NCBI RefSeq assembly: GCF_000527095.1
Contig: NZ_AZUN01000001.1
Coordinates: forward strand, 3,113,501-3,177,500
Origin: Methylomicrobium lacus LW14
GTDB taxonomy: Bacteria; Pseudomonadota; Gammaproteobacteria; Methylococcales; Methylomonadaceae
Length of the DNA: 64,000 nucleotides
Direction of reading: 5' to 3'
Position numbers and translations under genes: made by a program. Positions 1 through 8,604 of the stretch are shown piece after piece (position 1 is the stretch's first letter; the number at the start of each line of letters is the position of its first letter). A model generated the notes under the pieces. That model saw nothing but the letters and a program-made list of their open reading frames with translations. It searched no databases and had not been told where the DNA came from.

Positions 1-79
1 TTTCGATGATCGCGCAGGGATCATTATCCAGCATGACTTTGAGTCCGCCTCTAAATTCATTGGTGCTGTACGTGGCCAT
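1..79 (-). CDS. efp: Elongation factor P, N-terminal fragment (cut by left edge)
   Basis: Reading leftward from the ATG at 77-79, the 26 visible codons give MATYSTNEFRGG followed by LKVMLDNDPCAIIE, the conserved beginning of elongation factor P. EF-P rescues ribosomes stalled at polyproline stretches. The modified lysine loop lies outside the window. The gene is divergent from epmB, which encodes the enzyme that prepares beta-lysine for EF-P, and this pairing supports both calls. About 83 bp separate the two start codons and presumably hold both promoters. The rest of the gene is not visible. Confidence 0.9.
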   Translation of the reverse strand, partial: MATYSTNEFRGGLKVMLDNDPCAIIE

Positions 80-162
80 TATTTCCTCAAACCTAAAGCA
101 ATGTAAAATCTAATCATTATAATAGAGGCCTTTGCCAATAGAAACCTCAAAAACGCCCTTTC

Positions 163-1173
163 ATGCCGGAACTTAACGAACAGACCGATCATTTTGCGAA
201 AAACTGGCAACAGCAGCTTGCCGAAGCCTTCACCGACATCGACGAACTTTGCGCCTATCTGAAGCTGACTGTCGGGCAGTTGCCGGTATCGAAAGAGGCC
301 GCCGAAACCTTCGCGCTGAAGGTTCCCCGAAGCTTCGCCGAGGCGATCGAAAAAGGCAATCCGGCCGATCCCTTGCTCAGGCAAGTGCTGCCGATCCGGG
401 ATGAAATGCAGGTTTATCCGGGTTACAGCGCCAATCCGGTCGGCGATCTCGAAGCCGCGAACGTGGCCGGCGTGCTGCATAAATATCATGGCCGCGTGCT
501 GTTGATCAATACCGGCAGCTGCGCGATCAATTGCCGCTACTGTTTCCGCCGGAGCTTTCCCTACGCCGACCTGCAACTCGGCAAGGAAAAGGAAATCGGC
601 GCGCTGCGCTACATCCGGGAGCATACGGACATTTCGGAGGTGATCCTGAGCGGCGGCGATCCTTTATTATTGAGCGATGAGCGCTTGCAGCGCCTGTTTC
701 GGCAAATCGCCGGCATCGCCCACGTCAAGCGCATCCGGATCCACAGCCGCCTGCCGATCGTGCTGCCGGCCCGCATCACCCAAGGTTTACTGGAAGTTTT
801 GACGCAAAGCGCTAAACCGGTCGTGCTGGTCGTGCATTGCAACCATCCGAACGAAATCACCGAACGGGTCGCCGAGGCCTGCCGCGTGCTGAAACAAGGC
901 GGCATCGTCCTGCTGAATCAATCGGTGCTGTTGCGCGGCGTCAACGATAAGGCGGCCGATCTGATCGCGCTCAGCGAACGCTTATTCGAGCATGGCGTGA
1001 TGCCCTATTACCTGCACTTACTGGACAAAGTCAGCGGGGCCGGGCATTTTGAAGTCGGCGAAGCCGAGGCTTTAGAACTCGTTAGGCACATGCAGGCCGA
1101 CTTGCCCGGCTATCTGGTGCCGAAGCTGGTCAAGGAAATCGCCGGGGCGGATTCGAAGCAAAATGTTTTATAA
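163..1173 (+). CDS. epmB: EF-P beta-lysylation protein EpmB (lysine 2,3-aminomutase family)
   Basis: This is a 336-residue radical-SAM, PLP-dependent lysine 2,3-aminomutase. The radical-SAM cysteines are visible in SCAINCRYCFRR (CxxxCxxC, near residue 120), followed by the GGDPLLLSD segment typical of the family. In the known pathway EpmB makes (R)-beta-lysine, which EpmA attaches to a lysine of EF-P. The length fits the short EpmB branch rather than the longer catabolic KamA enzymes. The divergent efp immediately upstream gives strong context. epmA is not in the window. The start at 163 gives the expected N-terminus for the family. Confidence 0.93.
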   Translation: MPELNEQTDHFAKNWQQQLAEAFTDIDELCAYLKLTVGQLPVSKEAAETFALKVPRSFAEAIEKGNPADPLLRQVLPIRDEMQVYPGYSANPVGDLEAANVAGVLHKYHGRVLLINTGSCAINCRYCFRRSFPYADLQLGKEKEIGALRYIREHTDISEVILSGGDPLLLSDERLQRLFRQIAGIAHVKRIRIHSRLPIVLPARITQGLLEVLTQSAKPVVLVVHCNHPNEITERVAEACRVLKQGGIVLLNQSVLLRGVNDKAADLIALSERLFEHGVMPYYLHLLDKVSGAGHFEVGEAEALELVRHMQADLPGYLVPKLVKEIAGADSKQNVL

Positions 1174-1461
1174 AGTCCAGCGCTGTACACGAAAAAAATA
1201 ATCCTCAGGCTCTCGCTGATGTTTTGAGAGCCATTGTCTTTTTTGATCTGAAAATTACGGATCAGCCGCGTCTCCTCTCGGTGAAAACCTCGGTCTTTCA
1301 AGAATTGGAACAGATTCTCTAGTGACCTCACAAAATCAGAAAGCCAAGTCGGCTTAAGCGTAGTCAAAAACAGCGATTGAACTATACTGGCTTGTAGCCG
1401 GCTCCCTGAGCCTAGGATCAAAGCTTTTAGCATATTTATCAAATACTAGGTAACTGTCATC
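1174..1461. other. Intergenic region with a possible gene remnant
   Basis: This stretch separates epmB from the RTX gene. A plus-strand frame runs open without a start codon from within the end of epmB to a TAG near 1320. It reads protein-like (it includes NPQALADVLRAIVFFDLKIT and ends VFQELEQIL), so it may be the tail of a lost gene. I cannot name a family. A minus-strand ORF over the same bases (1110-1442) overlaps the epmB 3' end and looks like its shadow. No clear terminator or promoter was found. Confidence 0.3.
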
Positions 1462-4400
1462 ATGTCTATAATCAATGGAACTTCAAAGAACGATGTATTG
1501 AAAAGTTTGGCCGAAAATGACGATTTGACGGGCGGGGAGGCGGGGTTCGCAACGGGCATCTTTAATGGTGTGGATACGGCCCTCTTTAGCGGGAAGTATG
1601 CGGACAGTGCGACAGGCGTTGCCAATTATAGTCTAACGGCAGCCTATGACGCTTCATTCGGTTATTATCTGGGGGTTACGGATATCAATAGCTCCGACGG
1701 CGTCACGGATGGTTCCGATCGTGTCAGGGCGGACATTGAAATTGTGCGTTTCACCGATAGTACCAGCGCTGATCCGGAGCCGAAATTTTTGTCCCTGACT
1801 CAGGAAATGGTGGCTAATGGACTGACGGATGGCAATCAAACCAATACGACCGTTTTGTCGCTTGCTAACGGCGGCTTCCTGAATTTTTGGGCCAGTGAAG
1901 ATGGCTTTTATTTCAGAAAGTTTAATACCGATACGACCAGCGACAATTTTGAAATAAAGTTGCTTGATACCACAAACGACAGTTTGAGCACCGATGTCAC
2001 CGTTGCCAATTTTAGCGATGGCGGCTTTATCGTGGCGTGGAGTTCTCCGGATGCCGACGGCACCGGTGTTTATGCCCAGCGCTTCGATGCCGATGGCGCG
2101 GCTGTTTCCCCTAAATTCCGCGTTAACGACACCATTACCGCAGATCAAGGCAAGCCTGCCATTGCCGTATTGTCGGATGGCGGTTTTGTTATTGCCTGGG
2201 TATCGGAAAATCAAGGCGACTCTATTCACGACGGCCAAAGTTTTGGCGATGACCCAAACCAACCTGGTGTTTTTGCGCAATGGTACGATGGCAGTACCGT
2301 ACCGAACCCCATAGGCTGGGAAGTCAAAGTCAGCGATAGCGGCGCGTCTGATCCATTTGTCAGTGCGATTGATAATAACAGGGTCATCATCGGTTATGAG
2401 GGAATATCGACCGGAACCGAAAAAATGACAATACAGGCAAAAATCTTTGATGACTATGGGAACGTCGAAAGTTATCTTTATGATTTTCAACCTCATCCAG
2501 ACGTTGCGGATGGCAGCGATCCTAATGATGGTTACGATGCCTTTGATGACCAAGTGGTTTCCGCCTATACCGGTTATAGTGAAAGTCCATTCAACATTAA
2601 CTATGCCATCGAGCCTAAAGGCAAGGTTTTCGATGATTCTGGCATTGCTATTGAAAATGAACTTCGACAAGAAGCTAAAAATCCCGTCGCGGCCACGCTG
2701 GCGTTCAACAATAAGACGGTGGTGGTTTGGCAAGCGCCTGTCGATCCATACGTCATAATCCCTCCAACGGGTCAAGCACGGGTTGACTACGACCGCAGCA
2801 TTATCTTGCGCTTATACGATAACATCACAGGCGAGGCGATTACTCATGAAATTAAAGCCAATACCTTTACCCGCTATGATCAAAAGGAGCCCGCGGTAGC
2901 GGCGCTTAAAGACGGAGGCTTCGTCGTTGTCTGGCAGTCCATGTTACAGGACGGCAGTTATCGAGGCATTTATGGACAGCGATTTGATAACGACGGCAAT
3001 AAAGTCGGCGAGGAATTCCAGGCTAATACCAAGGTGGCCGACTCGCAAAAAGAGCCGACGGTTACGGGGCTTGACGATGGCGGTTTTGTCGTGTCATGGG
3101 TGGCGGAATATCAGGATGGCAATCAACAAGGCAAGTACCAAAACGGTTTGTCGGGTACCGAAATTATCATGCAGCGCTTCGATAAAGACGGTAATAAGAT
3201 GGGTCTGTCGATTGCCGGAGGCGTGGGCGATGACAGCCTGAGCATTGGCGGTTTGCAACCCATTCAGTTGGATGGCGCGGCCGGTAATGACCTGCTAACC
3301 TCTGGCGACGGAATCGATACCTTGCGAGGCGGTGATGGTAATGATGTTTTGGATGCGGGCAAGGGCAACGACTTTATGGTGGGCGGCGCAGGGGATGACC
3401 GCATCATTGCCGGGGAAGGCGACGACTTCGTTAATGGTGGTGCAGGCTCGGATACCCTCGTGCTGTTGGGCAGCAAATTAGACTATGAAGTCAAGAAAAT
3501 TGGCAGTGGTTTTACTGTTCGTTCTTTGAACTCAAGTTATGCTGATGGCACCGACACTTTGCAAGGTGTCGAATATTTGGCGTTCAAAATAAAAACGGAT
3601 GACACGGACGATGGAATCACCAGCCTAAATAGTTTCGGTTCTGGAGGTACTGGCGGTACTGGAGGTTCGGGCGGTTCGGGAGGTAATAGCAATGTGCCTG
3701 GAATCGAGCTTTCTGACTTCGATGTTAAGCAAGTGAAGGTTTTGTCGGGCACCGACAATAGTGACACCCTGACCGGCGGCAACACCAAAGGGGCAGCCGA
3801 TACCCTGCAGGCCGGAAATGGTAATGACTTGTACGTTGCCCTGGGTAATGCGTTGGTTATTTACGATACCGGCGGCAATGATACCTTGCAGGTTTCGACA
3901 AGCCATGTCGACTTGTCTCAGCCTTATAGTAATGCCAACAAAATCAAAGGCTTGAATAACATTGAAAATGTCGAATTGACAGGAAAAAAAGCCTTAAAGC
4001 TGACTGGCAACGATCAGGATAATATTCTGATCGGCAATGATGGCGCCAATAAAATTATCGGCGGTGCCGGTAGCGATATTATTGCAGGGGGACTGGGTAA
4101 GGATAAACTGACCGGCGGGGAAGGTAGCGACATATTTCTTTTCAAAGACTCTTTGTCAAAGAAAAACGTTGATGTGATTACCGATTTTGACAGTGGCACC
4201 GATAAAATCCGTTTGAGTTCCGTTATTTTTAAAGACCTTGATGCGGATAATGATGGCATCATCAACTTTGAAAGTGGTTACGGCCTAAAAAGTGCGCATA
4301 CCGACACGGCTTCTTTTATCGTTTACGACACGAAAAGCGGCAAATTATATTATGACGAGGCGGGTAAAGACGCTATCCAGTTCGCTAAACTGGCTACTGA

Positions 4401-4572
4401 TAATGGGGGGAGCACCCCGCCACCCTCTACTTCGGGCGGGGGGTTTGGAACTTCTTCGGGAAGCGGTCAGAGTTCCTCAGGTTCTGGATCATCGAGCTCT
4501 CCGGAAGTCACAACGGTCGGAGTCAAGTTTGCCCCGGATCTAGTCGTCACTGATTTTGATTTGTTTATCTAA
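1462..4572 (+). CDS. Large RTX-type calcium-binding secreted protein
   Basis: The protein has 1036 residues, is acidic and has no N-terminal signal peptide, as expected for type I secretion substrates. Residues about 170-590 carry several copies of a repeat of the form DGGFVVVW...GIYGQRFDNDGNKVG, which often precedes RTX blocks. At about 606-670 is a block of glycine-aspartate nonapeptides (GGDGNDVLDAGKGNDF, GGAGDD). A Gly/Ser/Thr-rich linker follows near 730-745. A second RTX block at about 850-890 leads into a serralysin-like C-terminal segment (SDIFLF, VITDFDSGTDKIRLS). The last 70 residues are Gly/Ser/Pro-rich and end VVTDFDLFI. No catalytic domain was recognised, so an adhesin or surface-layer role is only an inference. 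No ABC exporter genes are nearby. The start has a weak AGG-containing leader. Confidence 0.85.
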   Translation: MSIINGTSKNDVLKSLAENDDLTGGEAGFATGIFNGVDTALFSGKYADSATGVANYSLTAAYDASFGYYLGVTDINSSDGVTDGSDRVRADIEIVRFTDSTSADPEPKFLSLTQEMVANGLTDGNQTNTTVLSLANGGFLNFWASEDGFYFRKFNTDTTSDNFEIKLLDTTNDSLSTDVTVANFSDGGFIVAWSSPDADGTGVYAQRFDADGAAVSPKFRVNDTITADQGKPAIAVLSDGGFVIAWVSENQGDSIHDGQSFGDDPNQPGVFAQWYDGSTVPNPIGWEVKVSDSGASDPFVSAIDNNRVIIGYEGISTGTEKMTIQAKIFDDYGNVESYLYDFQPHPDVADGSDPNDGYDAFDDQVVSAYTGYSESPFNINYAIEPKGKVFDDSGIAIENELRQEAKNPVAATLAFNNKTVVVWQAPVDPYVIIPPTGQARVDYDRSIILRLYDNITGEAITHEIKANTFTRYDQKEPAVAALKDGGFVVVWQSMLQDGSYRGIYGQRFDNDGNKVGEEFQANTKVADSQKEPTVTGLDDGGFVVSWVAEYQDGNQQGKYQNGLSGTEIIMQRFDKDGNKMGLSIAGGVGDDSLSIGGLQPIQLDGAAGNDLLTSGDGIDTLRGGDGNDVLDAGKGNDFMVGGAGDDRIIAGEGDDFVNGGAGSDTLVLLGSKLDYEVKKIGSGFTVRSLNSSYADGTDTLQGVEYLAFKIKTDDTDDGITSLNSFGSGGTGGTGGSGGSGGNSNVPGIELSDFDVKQVKVLSGTDNSDTLTGGNTKGAADTLQAGNGNDLYVALGNALVIYDTGGNDTLQVSTSHVDLSQPYSNANKIKGLNNIENVELTGKKALKLTGNDQDNILIGNDGANKIIGGAGSDIIAGGLGKDKLTGGEGSDIFLFKDSLSKKNVDVITDFDSGTDKIRLSSVIFKDLDADNDGIINFESGYGLKSAHTDTASFIVYDTKSGKLYYDEAGKDAIQFAKLATDNGGSTPPPSTSGGGFGTSSGSGQSSSGSGSSSSPEVTTVGVKFAPDLVVTDFDLFI

Positions 4573-4637
4573 TCATATGACGCGGATTGGCTTAAGGAAT
4601 CCGCCGCTTCAGCGGAAGTAAGCAAGTTGGAGGGAAA

Positions 4638-4661
4638 GCTCCCGACGATAACGTCGGGAGC
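4638..4661 (-). terminator. Stem-loop after thiC
   Basis: A perfect 10-bp stem (GCTCCCGACG with CGTCGGGAGC) closes a 4-base loop between the convergent RTX gene and thiC. Read on the minus strand it is followed by a short TTTCCC stretch, so it fits best as the thiC terminator. The U-run is weak. It may also protect the 3' end of the RTX transcript. Confidence 0.6.
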
Positions 4662-4669
4662 CAAAATAA

Positions 4670-6538
4670 TCACACCTTGTGGTAAATATCCGCGCCTTCT
4701 TCGAGAAACTGCTTCGATTTCTCATCCATGCCTTTCAGTAAGGCTTCTTCTTCGTTAAGGCCTTTCTCGGCCGCATAATCGCGCACGTCCTGGCTGATCT
4801 TCATCGAGCAGAAGTGCGGGCCGCACATCGAGCAGAAATGCGCGATCTTCGCCGATTCCTTCGGCAGCGTTTCGTCATGGAATGTGCGCGCCTTTTCGGG
4901 GTCGAGGCCGATGTTGAACTGGTCTTCCCAGCGGAATTCGAAACGCGCCTTCGACATTGCATTGTCGCGCGCCTGCGCGCCCGGATGACCTTTCGCCAGA
5001 TCGGCGGCATGCGCGGCGATCTTGTAGGTCACGATGCCTTCGCGCACGTCCTGCTTGTTCGGCAAACCGAGGTGTTCCTTCTGAGTCACATAGCACAGCA
5101 TCGCGCAGCCATACCAGCCGATATTGGCCGCGCCGATCGCGGAGGTGATATGGTCGTAACCCGGCGCGATGTCGGTGGTCAAAGGCCCCAAGGTATAGAA
5201 AGGCGCCTCGCCGCATTCCTCAAGCTGTTTCTCCATGTTGACCTTGATCATGTGCAAAGGCACATGGCCCGGACCTTCGATCATCGTCTGCACGTCGTGC
5301 TTCCAGGCGATCTGGGTCAACTCGCCGAGCGTTTCGAGCTCGCCGAATTGCGCCGCGTCGTTCGCATCGTAAATCGAGCCCGGACGCAGGCCGTCGCCCA
5401 ATGAGAACGACACGTCATAGGCTTTCATGATTTCGCAGATTTCTTCGAAATGCGTGTACAGGAAGCTTTCGGTATGGTGTGCGAGACACCACTTCGCCAT
5501 GATCGAGCCTCCGCGCGAGACGATGCCGGTCATCCGCTTCGCGGTCAGCGGCACGTACTGGAGTCTGACGCCCGCATGGATCGTGAAATAATCGACGCCC
5601 TGTTCGGCCTGTTCGATCAAGGTGTCGCGGAAAATCTCCCAGGTCAGTTCCTCGGCCTTGCCGTTGACCTTTTCGAGCGCCTGATAGATCGGCACCGTGC
5701 CGATCGGCACCGGCGAATTGCGCAGGATCCATTCGCGGGTTTCGTGGATGTTCTTGCCGGTCGACAAGTCCATGATCGTGTCGCCGCCCCAGCGGATGCC
5801 CCAGAGCATCTTTTCGACTTCTTCCTCGATCGACGAAGTGACCGCCGAATTGCCGAGGTTGCCGTTGATCTTGACCAGGAAGTTGCGGCCGATGATCATC
5901 GGTTCGAGTTCCGGATGGTTGATGTTCGCCGGGATGATCGCGCGGCCGCGGGCGACTTCGCTGCGCACGAATTCGGGCGTGATCACGTTCGGAATCGAGG
6001 CGCCGAACGATTCACCCGGATGCTGATCCTTCCATAAGTCGCGCATCTCGTCCATCTTCTGGTTTTCGCGGATCGCGATGAACTCCATTTCGGGGGTAAT
6101 GATGCCTTTCTTCGCGTAGTGCATTTGCGAAACGTTCATGCCCGCCTTCGCGCGGAGCGGCTTGCGGATATGCTCGAAGCGCAGGTGTGCGGTCGCGGGA
6201 TCATGCAGGCGTTGATGGCCGAAGACCGAAGTCGGTCCGGCCAATGCCTCGGTGTCGCCCCTTTCCAGAATCCAATTCGCGCGGATGGGGGACAGGCCCT
6301 TTTTCAAATCGACCGCGACATTTGGATCGGTGTAAACGCCGGAAGTGTCATACACAAAGAGCGGAGGGTTCTTTTCGGCGCCGAAATGCGCGGGCGTATC
6401 GGACAAAGTGATTTTGCGCATCGGCACCTGGATGTCCGGGCGGCTGCCCTGCACATAGACTTTTTCCGACGCGGGATAAGGATCGATTTTGACTTGACTG
6501 ACCGCGTCGGCGGTCAAATCTTTTAGAACAGCGCTCAT
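4670..6538 (-). CDS. thiC: Phosphomethylpyrimidine synthase ThiC
   Basis: The 622-residue protein has the full length of bacterial ThiC. ThiC is a radical-SAM enzyme that rearranges aminoimidazole ribotide into hydroxymethylpyrimidine phosphate for thiamine synthesis. The C-terminal iron-sulfur motif is intact in CSMCGPHFCSMK (CxxCxxxxC). Conserved core segments such as GVDYFTIHAGV, SRGGSIMAKWCL and EGPGHVPLHMIK are present. A TPP riboswitch lies directly upstream, so expression should fall when thiamine pyrophosphate is plentiful. The gene stands alone here. thiL, another thiamine gene, is about 30 kb away in the same window. Confidence 0.97.
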   Translation of the reverse strand: MSAVLKDLTADAVSQVKIDPYPASEKVYVQGSRPDIQVPMRKITLSDTPAHFGAEKNPPLFVYDTSGVYTDPNVAVDLKKGLSPIRANWILERGDTEALAGPTSVFGHQRLHDPATAHLRFEHIRKPLRAKAGMNVSQMHYAKKGIITPEMEFIAIRENQKMDEMRDLWKDQHPGESFGASIPNVITPEFVRSEVARGRAIIPANINHPELEPMIIGRNFLVKINGNLGNSAVTSSIEEEVEKMLWGIRWGGDTIMDLSTGKNIHETREWILRNSPVPIGTVPIYQALEKVNGKAEELTWEIFRDTLIEQAEQGVDYFTIHAGVRLQYVPLTAKRMTGIVSRGGSIMAKWCLAHHTESFLYTHFEEICEIMKAYDVSFSLGDGLRPGSIYDANDAAQFGELETLGELTQIAWKHDVQTMIEGPGHVPLHMIKVNMEKQLEECGEAPFYTLGPLTTDIAPGYDHITSAIGAANIGWYGCAMLCYVTQKEHLGLPNKQDVREGIVTYKIAAHAADLAKGHPGAQARDNAMSKARFEFRWEDQFNIGLDPEKARTFHDETLPKESAKIAHFCSMCGPHFCSMKISQDVRDYAAEKGLNEEEALLKGMDEKSKQFLEEGADIYHKV

Positions 6539-6571
6539 TGCGTTTCTCCAACAACAAAAACAAACAAGGCG

Positions 6572-6664
6572 CGGGGAAGTTAGGGCTTTCCTACGCCGGT
6601 ATTAACCGGAATCAGGTTCAAAGGGTCTTTCTCAGCCTGCCGATGTGCGGCAAACACCCCTAGC
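6572..6664 (-). promoter_or_regulatory. TPP riboswitch (THI element) upstream of thiC
   Basis: On the minus strand the sequence begins AGGGGTGTTTG, contains the conserved CTGAGA element (GGCTGAGAAAGACCC) and then TGAACCTGATTCCGG, and closes with a segment complementary to the start of the element (GTAGGAAAGCCCTAAC). These are the hallmark boxes of the TPP aptamer. It lies about 35 bases before the thiC start. The limits are approximate. I did not identify the expression platform with confidence. Confidence 0.93.
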
Positions 6665-6730
6665 CTATACGGATTTCGTTAAAATAAAGTAAAACAGTAG
6701 GTTTTGCAAGTTCGGGATGAGCAAAACCCA

Positions 6731-6991
6731 TCATTCATAATGTGTCCACATCATGATGACTTTTATGGCCTGTTCTTTGGCCAGGACTTCATAAACCAAG
6801 CGGTGCTGTTTGTTGATTCGTCTGGAAATCGCGCCTTTGAATTCTCCCTTTAAGAATTCAAATTCGGGAGGATAAGCATAGGGATCTTTAGAGATCAACT
6901 TCAAAAGTTCTTCGACTTTGTGTTTCAGATTGGATGCTTTTATCAATTGCGCGTCCTTCTTGGCGCGATTGGTAAAAAACAATTGATACAT
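6731..6991 (-). CDS. YoeB/Txe-family toxin (RelE-like mRNA interferase)
   Basis: This is an 86-residue basic protein with the YoeB/Txe pattern: an early FTNRAKKDAQLI, then PPEFEFLKG, SRRINKQHRLVYEV and a C-terminal MMWTHYE close to the YoeB end. Family members are ribosome-dependent endoribonucleases. The ATG at 6991 shares one base with the stop of the upstream antitoxin (TGATG), a typical coupled arrangement. A TTG two codons upstream is possible but less likely. It is the second gene of a two-gene unit between hisD and thiC. Confidence 0.85.
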   Translation of the reverse strand: MYQLFFTNRAKKDAQLIKASNLKHKVEELLKLISKDPYAYPPEFEFLKGEFKGAISRRINKQHRLVYEVLAKEQAIKVIMMWTHYE

Positions 6992-7203
6992 CACCAATCC
7001 AGCTGATCAGAACATTGATCAAGCGGCGTATTTAAACCGTCAACGATCGCTTGTTTGATTTCCGGGTTCTTCGAGAGGTAATCGCTGTCGCTTTCTTTGC
7101 CGACTTCTCTCTTCAGAAACAATACAAAGTCGAGCACCTCTTTTTGTGAACTTATAGGAAGGGCATTAACTTCCTGGTTGATTTTTTCTTGCAAGGTGTT
7201 CAT
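6991..7203 (-). CDS. Antitoxin partner of the YoeB-like toxin
   Basis: A 70-residue protein is encoded immediately before the toxin and overlaps it by one base. It begins MNTLQEKINQEVNALPIS, has an amphipathic helix (QKEVLDFVLFLKREVG) like short DUF2281-type antitoxins, and ends in an acidic, tryptophan-containing tail (DQCSDQLDW) suited to wrap a toxin. I do not see a classic YefM/Phd domain, so assignment rests mainly on position and size. By analogy, it probably represses its own promoter. Confidence 0.72.
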   Translation of the reverse strand: MNTLQEKINQEVNALPISSQKEVLDFVLFLKREVGKESDSDYLSKNPEIKQAIVDGLNTPLDQCSDQLDW

Positions 7204-7289
7204 TTATTTCCTCCAAATTAAACATCTGGAATAATGCGATCCCTGCATTGATTTTCCTAACAAGCCCTGCGGAGTTTTGGTTTGCTCCC

Positions 7290-8600
7290 TTAGTCCTCTT
7301 TTATCCGATACTCAGCAGAACGCGCATGCGCTGTCAGCCCTTCGCCGCGCGCCAGGATCGAGGCGGTCTTGCCGAGTTCGCTGGAGGCCGCGGGCGAGCA
7401 GTTGATCAGGCTGCTGCGTTTCTGAAAGTCGTAGACGCCGAGCGGCGAGGAAAAGCGCGCGGTGCCCGAGGTCGGCAGCACGTGGTTCGGGCCGGCGCAG
7501 TAATCGCCCAGGGCTTCGGCGGTGTGGCGGCCGAGGAAGATCGCGCCGGCGTGGCGGATGTGCTCGCATAATCCTTCGGGATCGGCGACCGACAGTTCCA
7601 AATGTTCCGGTGCGATCCGGTTCGCGGCTTCGGCGGCCTGCAGCAGGTTTCCGACCTGGATCAAGGCGCCGCGTCCGGTCAGCGATGCCTGGATGATCTC
7701 GGCGCGCTCCATCTCCGGCAGCAGTTTGTTGATGCTGTGTTCGACCGCATCCAGAAACGCCTTGTCGTCGCTGATCAGGATCGCCTGCGCGTTTTCGTCA
7801 TGCTCGGCTTGCGAGAACAGGTCCATCGCGATCCAGTCGGGATCGGTCTTGCCGTCGCAGATGATCAGGATTTCGGAGGGCCCCGCGATCATGTCGATGC
7901 CGACCTGGCCGAAAACCAGTTTCTTCGCGGTCGCGACATAGATATTGCCGGGACCGACGATCTTCGCGACGGGCGGCACGGTCTCGGTGCCGTAAGCGAG
8001 CGCGGCTACCGCCTGCGCGCCGCCGATCGTGAACACGCGATCGACGCCGGCGATAGTGGCCGCGGCCAGCACCAGCTGATTCAATTCACCCTTCGGAGCC
8101 GGCACGACCATGATCAGTTCGGGGACGCCGGCGACCTTGGCCGGAATCGCGTTCATTAGCACCGATGAAGGATAGGTCGCCTTGCCGCCCGGCACATACA
8201 GGCCGACCCGGTCGAGCGCGGTGATTTTCTGGCCGAGCACGGTGCCGTCCGCCTCGGTATAGCTCCAGGACGCCATCTTTTGATGTTCAGCGTAGGCGCG
8301 TATCCGCTCAGCCGCGGTTTGCAAGGCCTTGGCCTGCGCTTCGGGTACAGCCTCGAAAGCGGCCTTGAGCTGAGCTTGGCTCAATTCGAGTTCGGCGGCG
8401 CCGGTCACCGCGCGCTGGTCGAAACGGTTGGTATAGTCGACCAAAGCCTGATCGCCCTGTATGCGCACCTCGGTAATGATTTCGAGCACCCGTTGATGGA
8501 CCGACTGGTCTTCGCTTTCGTTCCAGGCCAGAAGCCGGTTCAGTTGGCTGTTAAAGTCGGCAGATGTCGCGTCGAGGCGGGTCAGGGTTATCTTGGGCAT
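7290..8600 (-). CDS. hisD: Histidinol dehydrogenase
   Basis: The 436-residue product has the usual length. HisD is the zinc- and NAD-dependent enzyme that oxidises histidinol to histidine in the last two steps of histidine synthesis. Diagnostic segments include GGKATYPSSVLMNAIPAKVAG, the region GPGNIYVATAKKLVFG, GPSEILI and SQAEHDENAQAILIS. Only 4 bases separate it from hisG, within a run of same-strand genes beginning at mlaF. hisC, often next in related genomes, does not follow; a toxin-antitoxin pair does. Confidence 0.97.
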   Translation of the reverse strand: MPKITLTRLDATSADFNSQLNRLLAWNESEDQSVHQRVLEIITEVRIQGDQALVDYTNRFDQRAVTGAAELELSQAQLKAAFEAVPEAQAKALQTAAERIRAYAEHQKMASWSYTEADGTVLGQKITALDRVGLYVPGGKATYPSSVLMNAIPAKVAGVPELIMVVPAPKGELNQLVLAAATIAGVDRVFTIGGAQAVAALAYGTETVPPVAKIVGPGNIYVATAKKLVFGQVGIDMIAGPSEILIICDGKTDPDWIAMDLFSQAEHDENAQAILISDDKAFLDAVEHSINKLLPEMERAEIIQASLTGRGALIQVGNLLQAAEAANRIAPEHLELSVADPEGLCEHIRHAGAIFLGRHTAEALGDYCAGPNHVLPTSGTARFSSPLGVYDFQKRSSLINCSPAASSELGKTASILARGEGLTAHARSAEYRIKED

Positions 8601-8604
8601 GGCA

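Noticed and set aside
1110..1442. 110-codon minus-strand ORF after epmB
   Set aside because: Overlaps the 3' end of epmB and has no family features; the plus-strand frame there looks more protein-like.
1654..2775. 373-codon minus-strand ORF inside the RTX gene
   Set aside because: It lies wholly antisense to clearly coding RTX repeats and has no recognisable domain.
3640..3690. Gly-rich tandem repeat as a possible minisatellite
   Set aside because: It is a short Gly/Thr/Ser linker inside the RTX protein, a common feature of such proteins.
6995..6997. TTG start for the YoeB-like toxin
   Set aside because: The ATG at 6991 overlapping the antitoxin stop is a better, coupled start.
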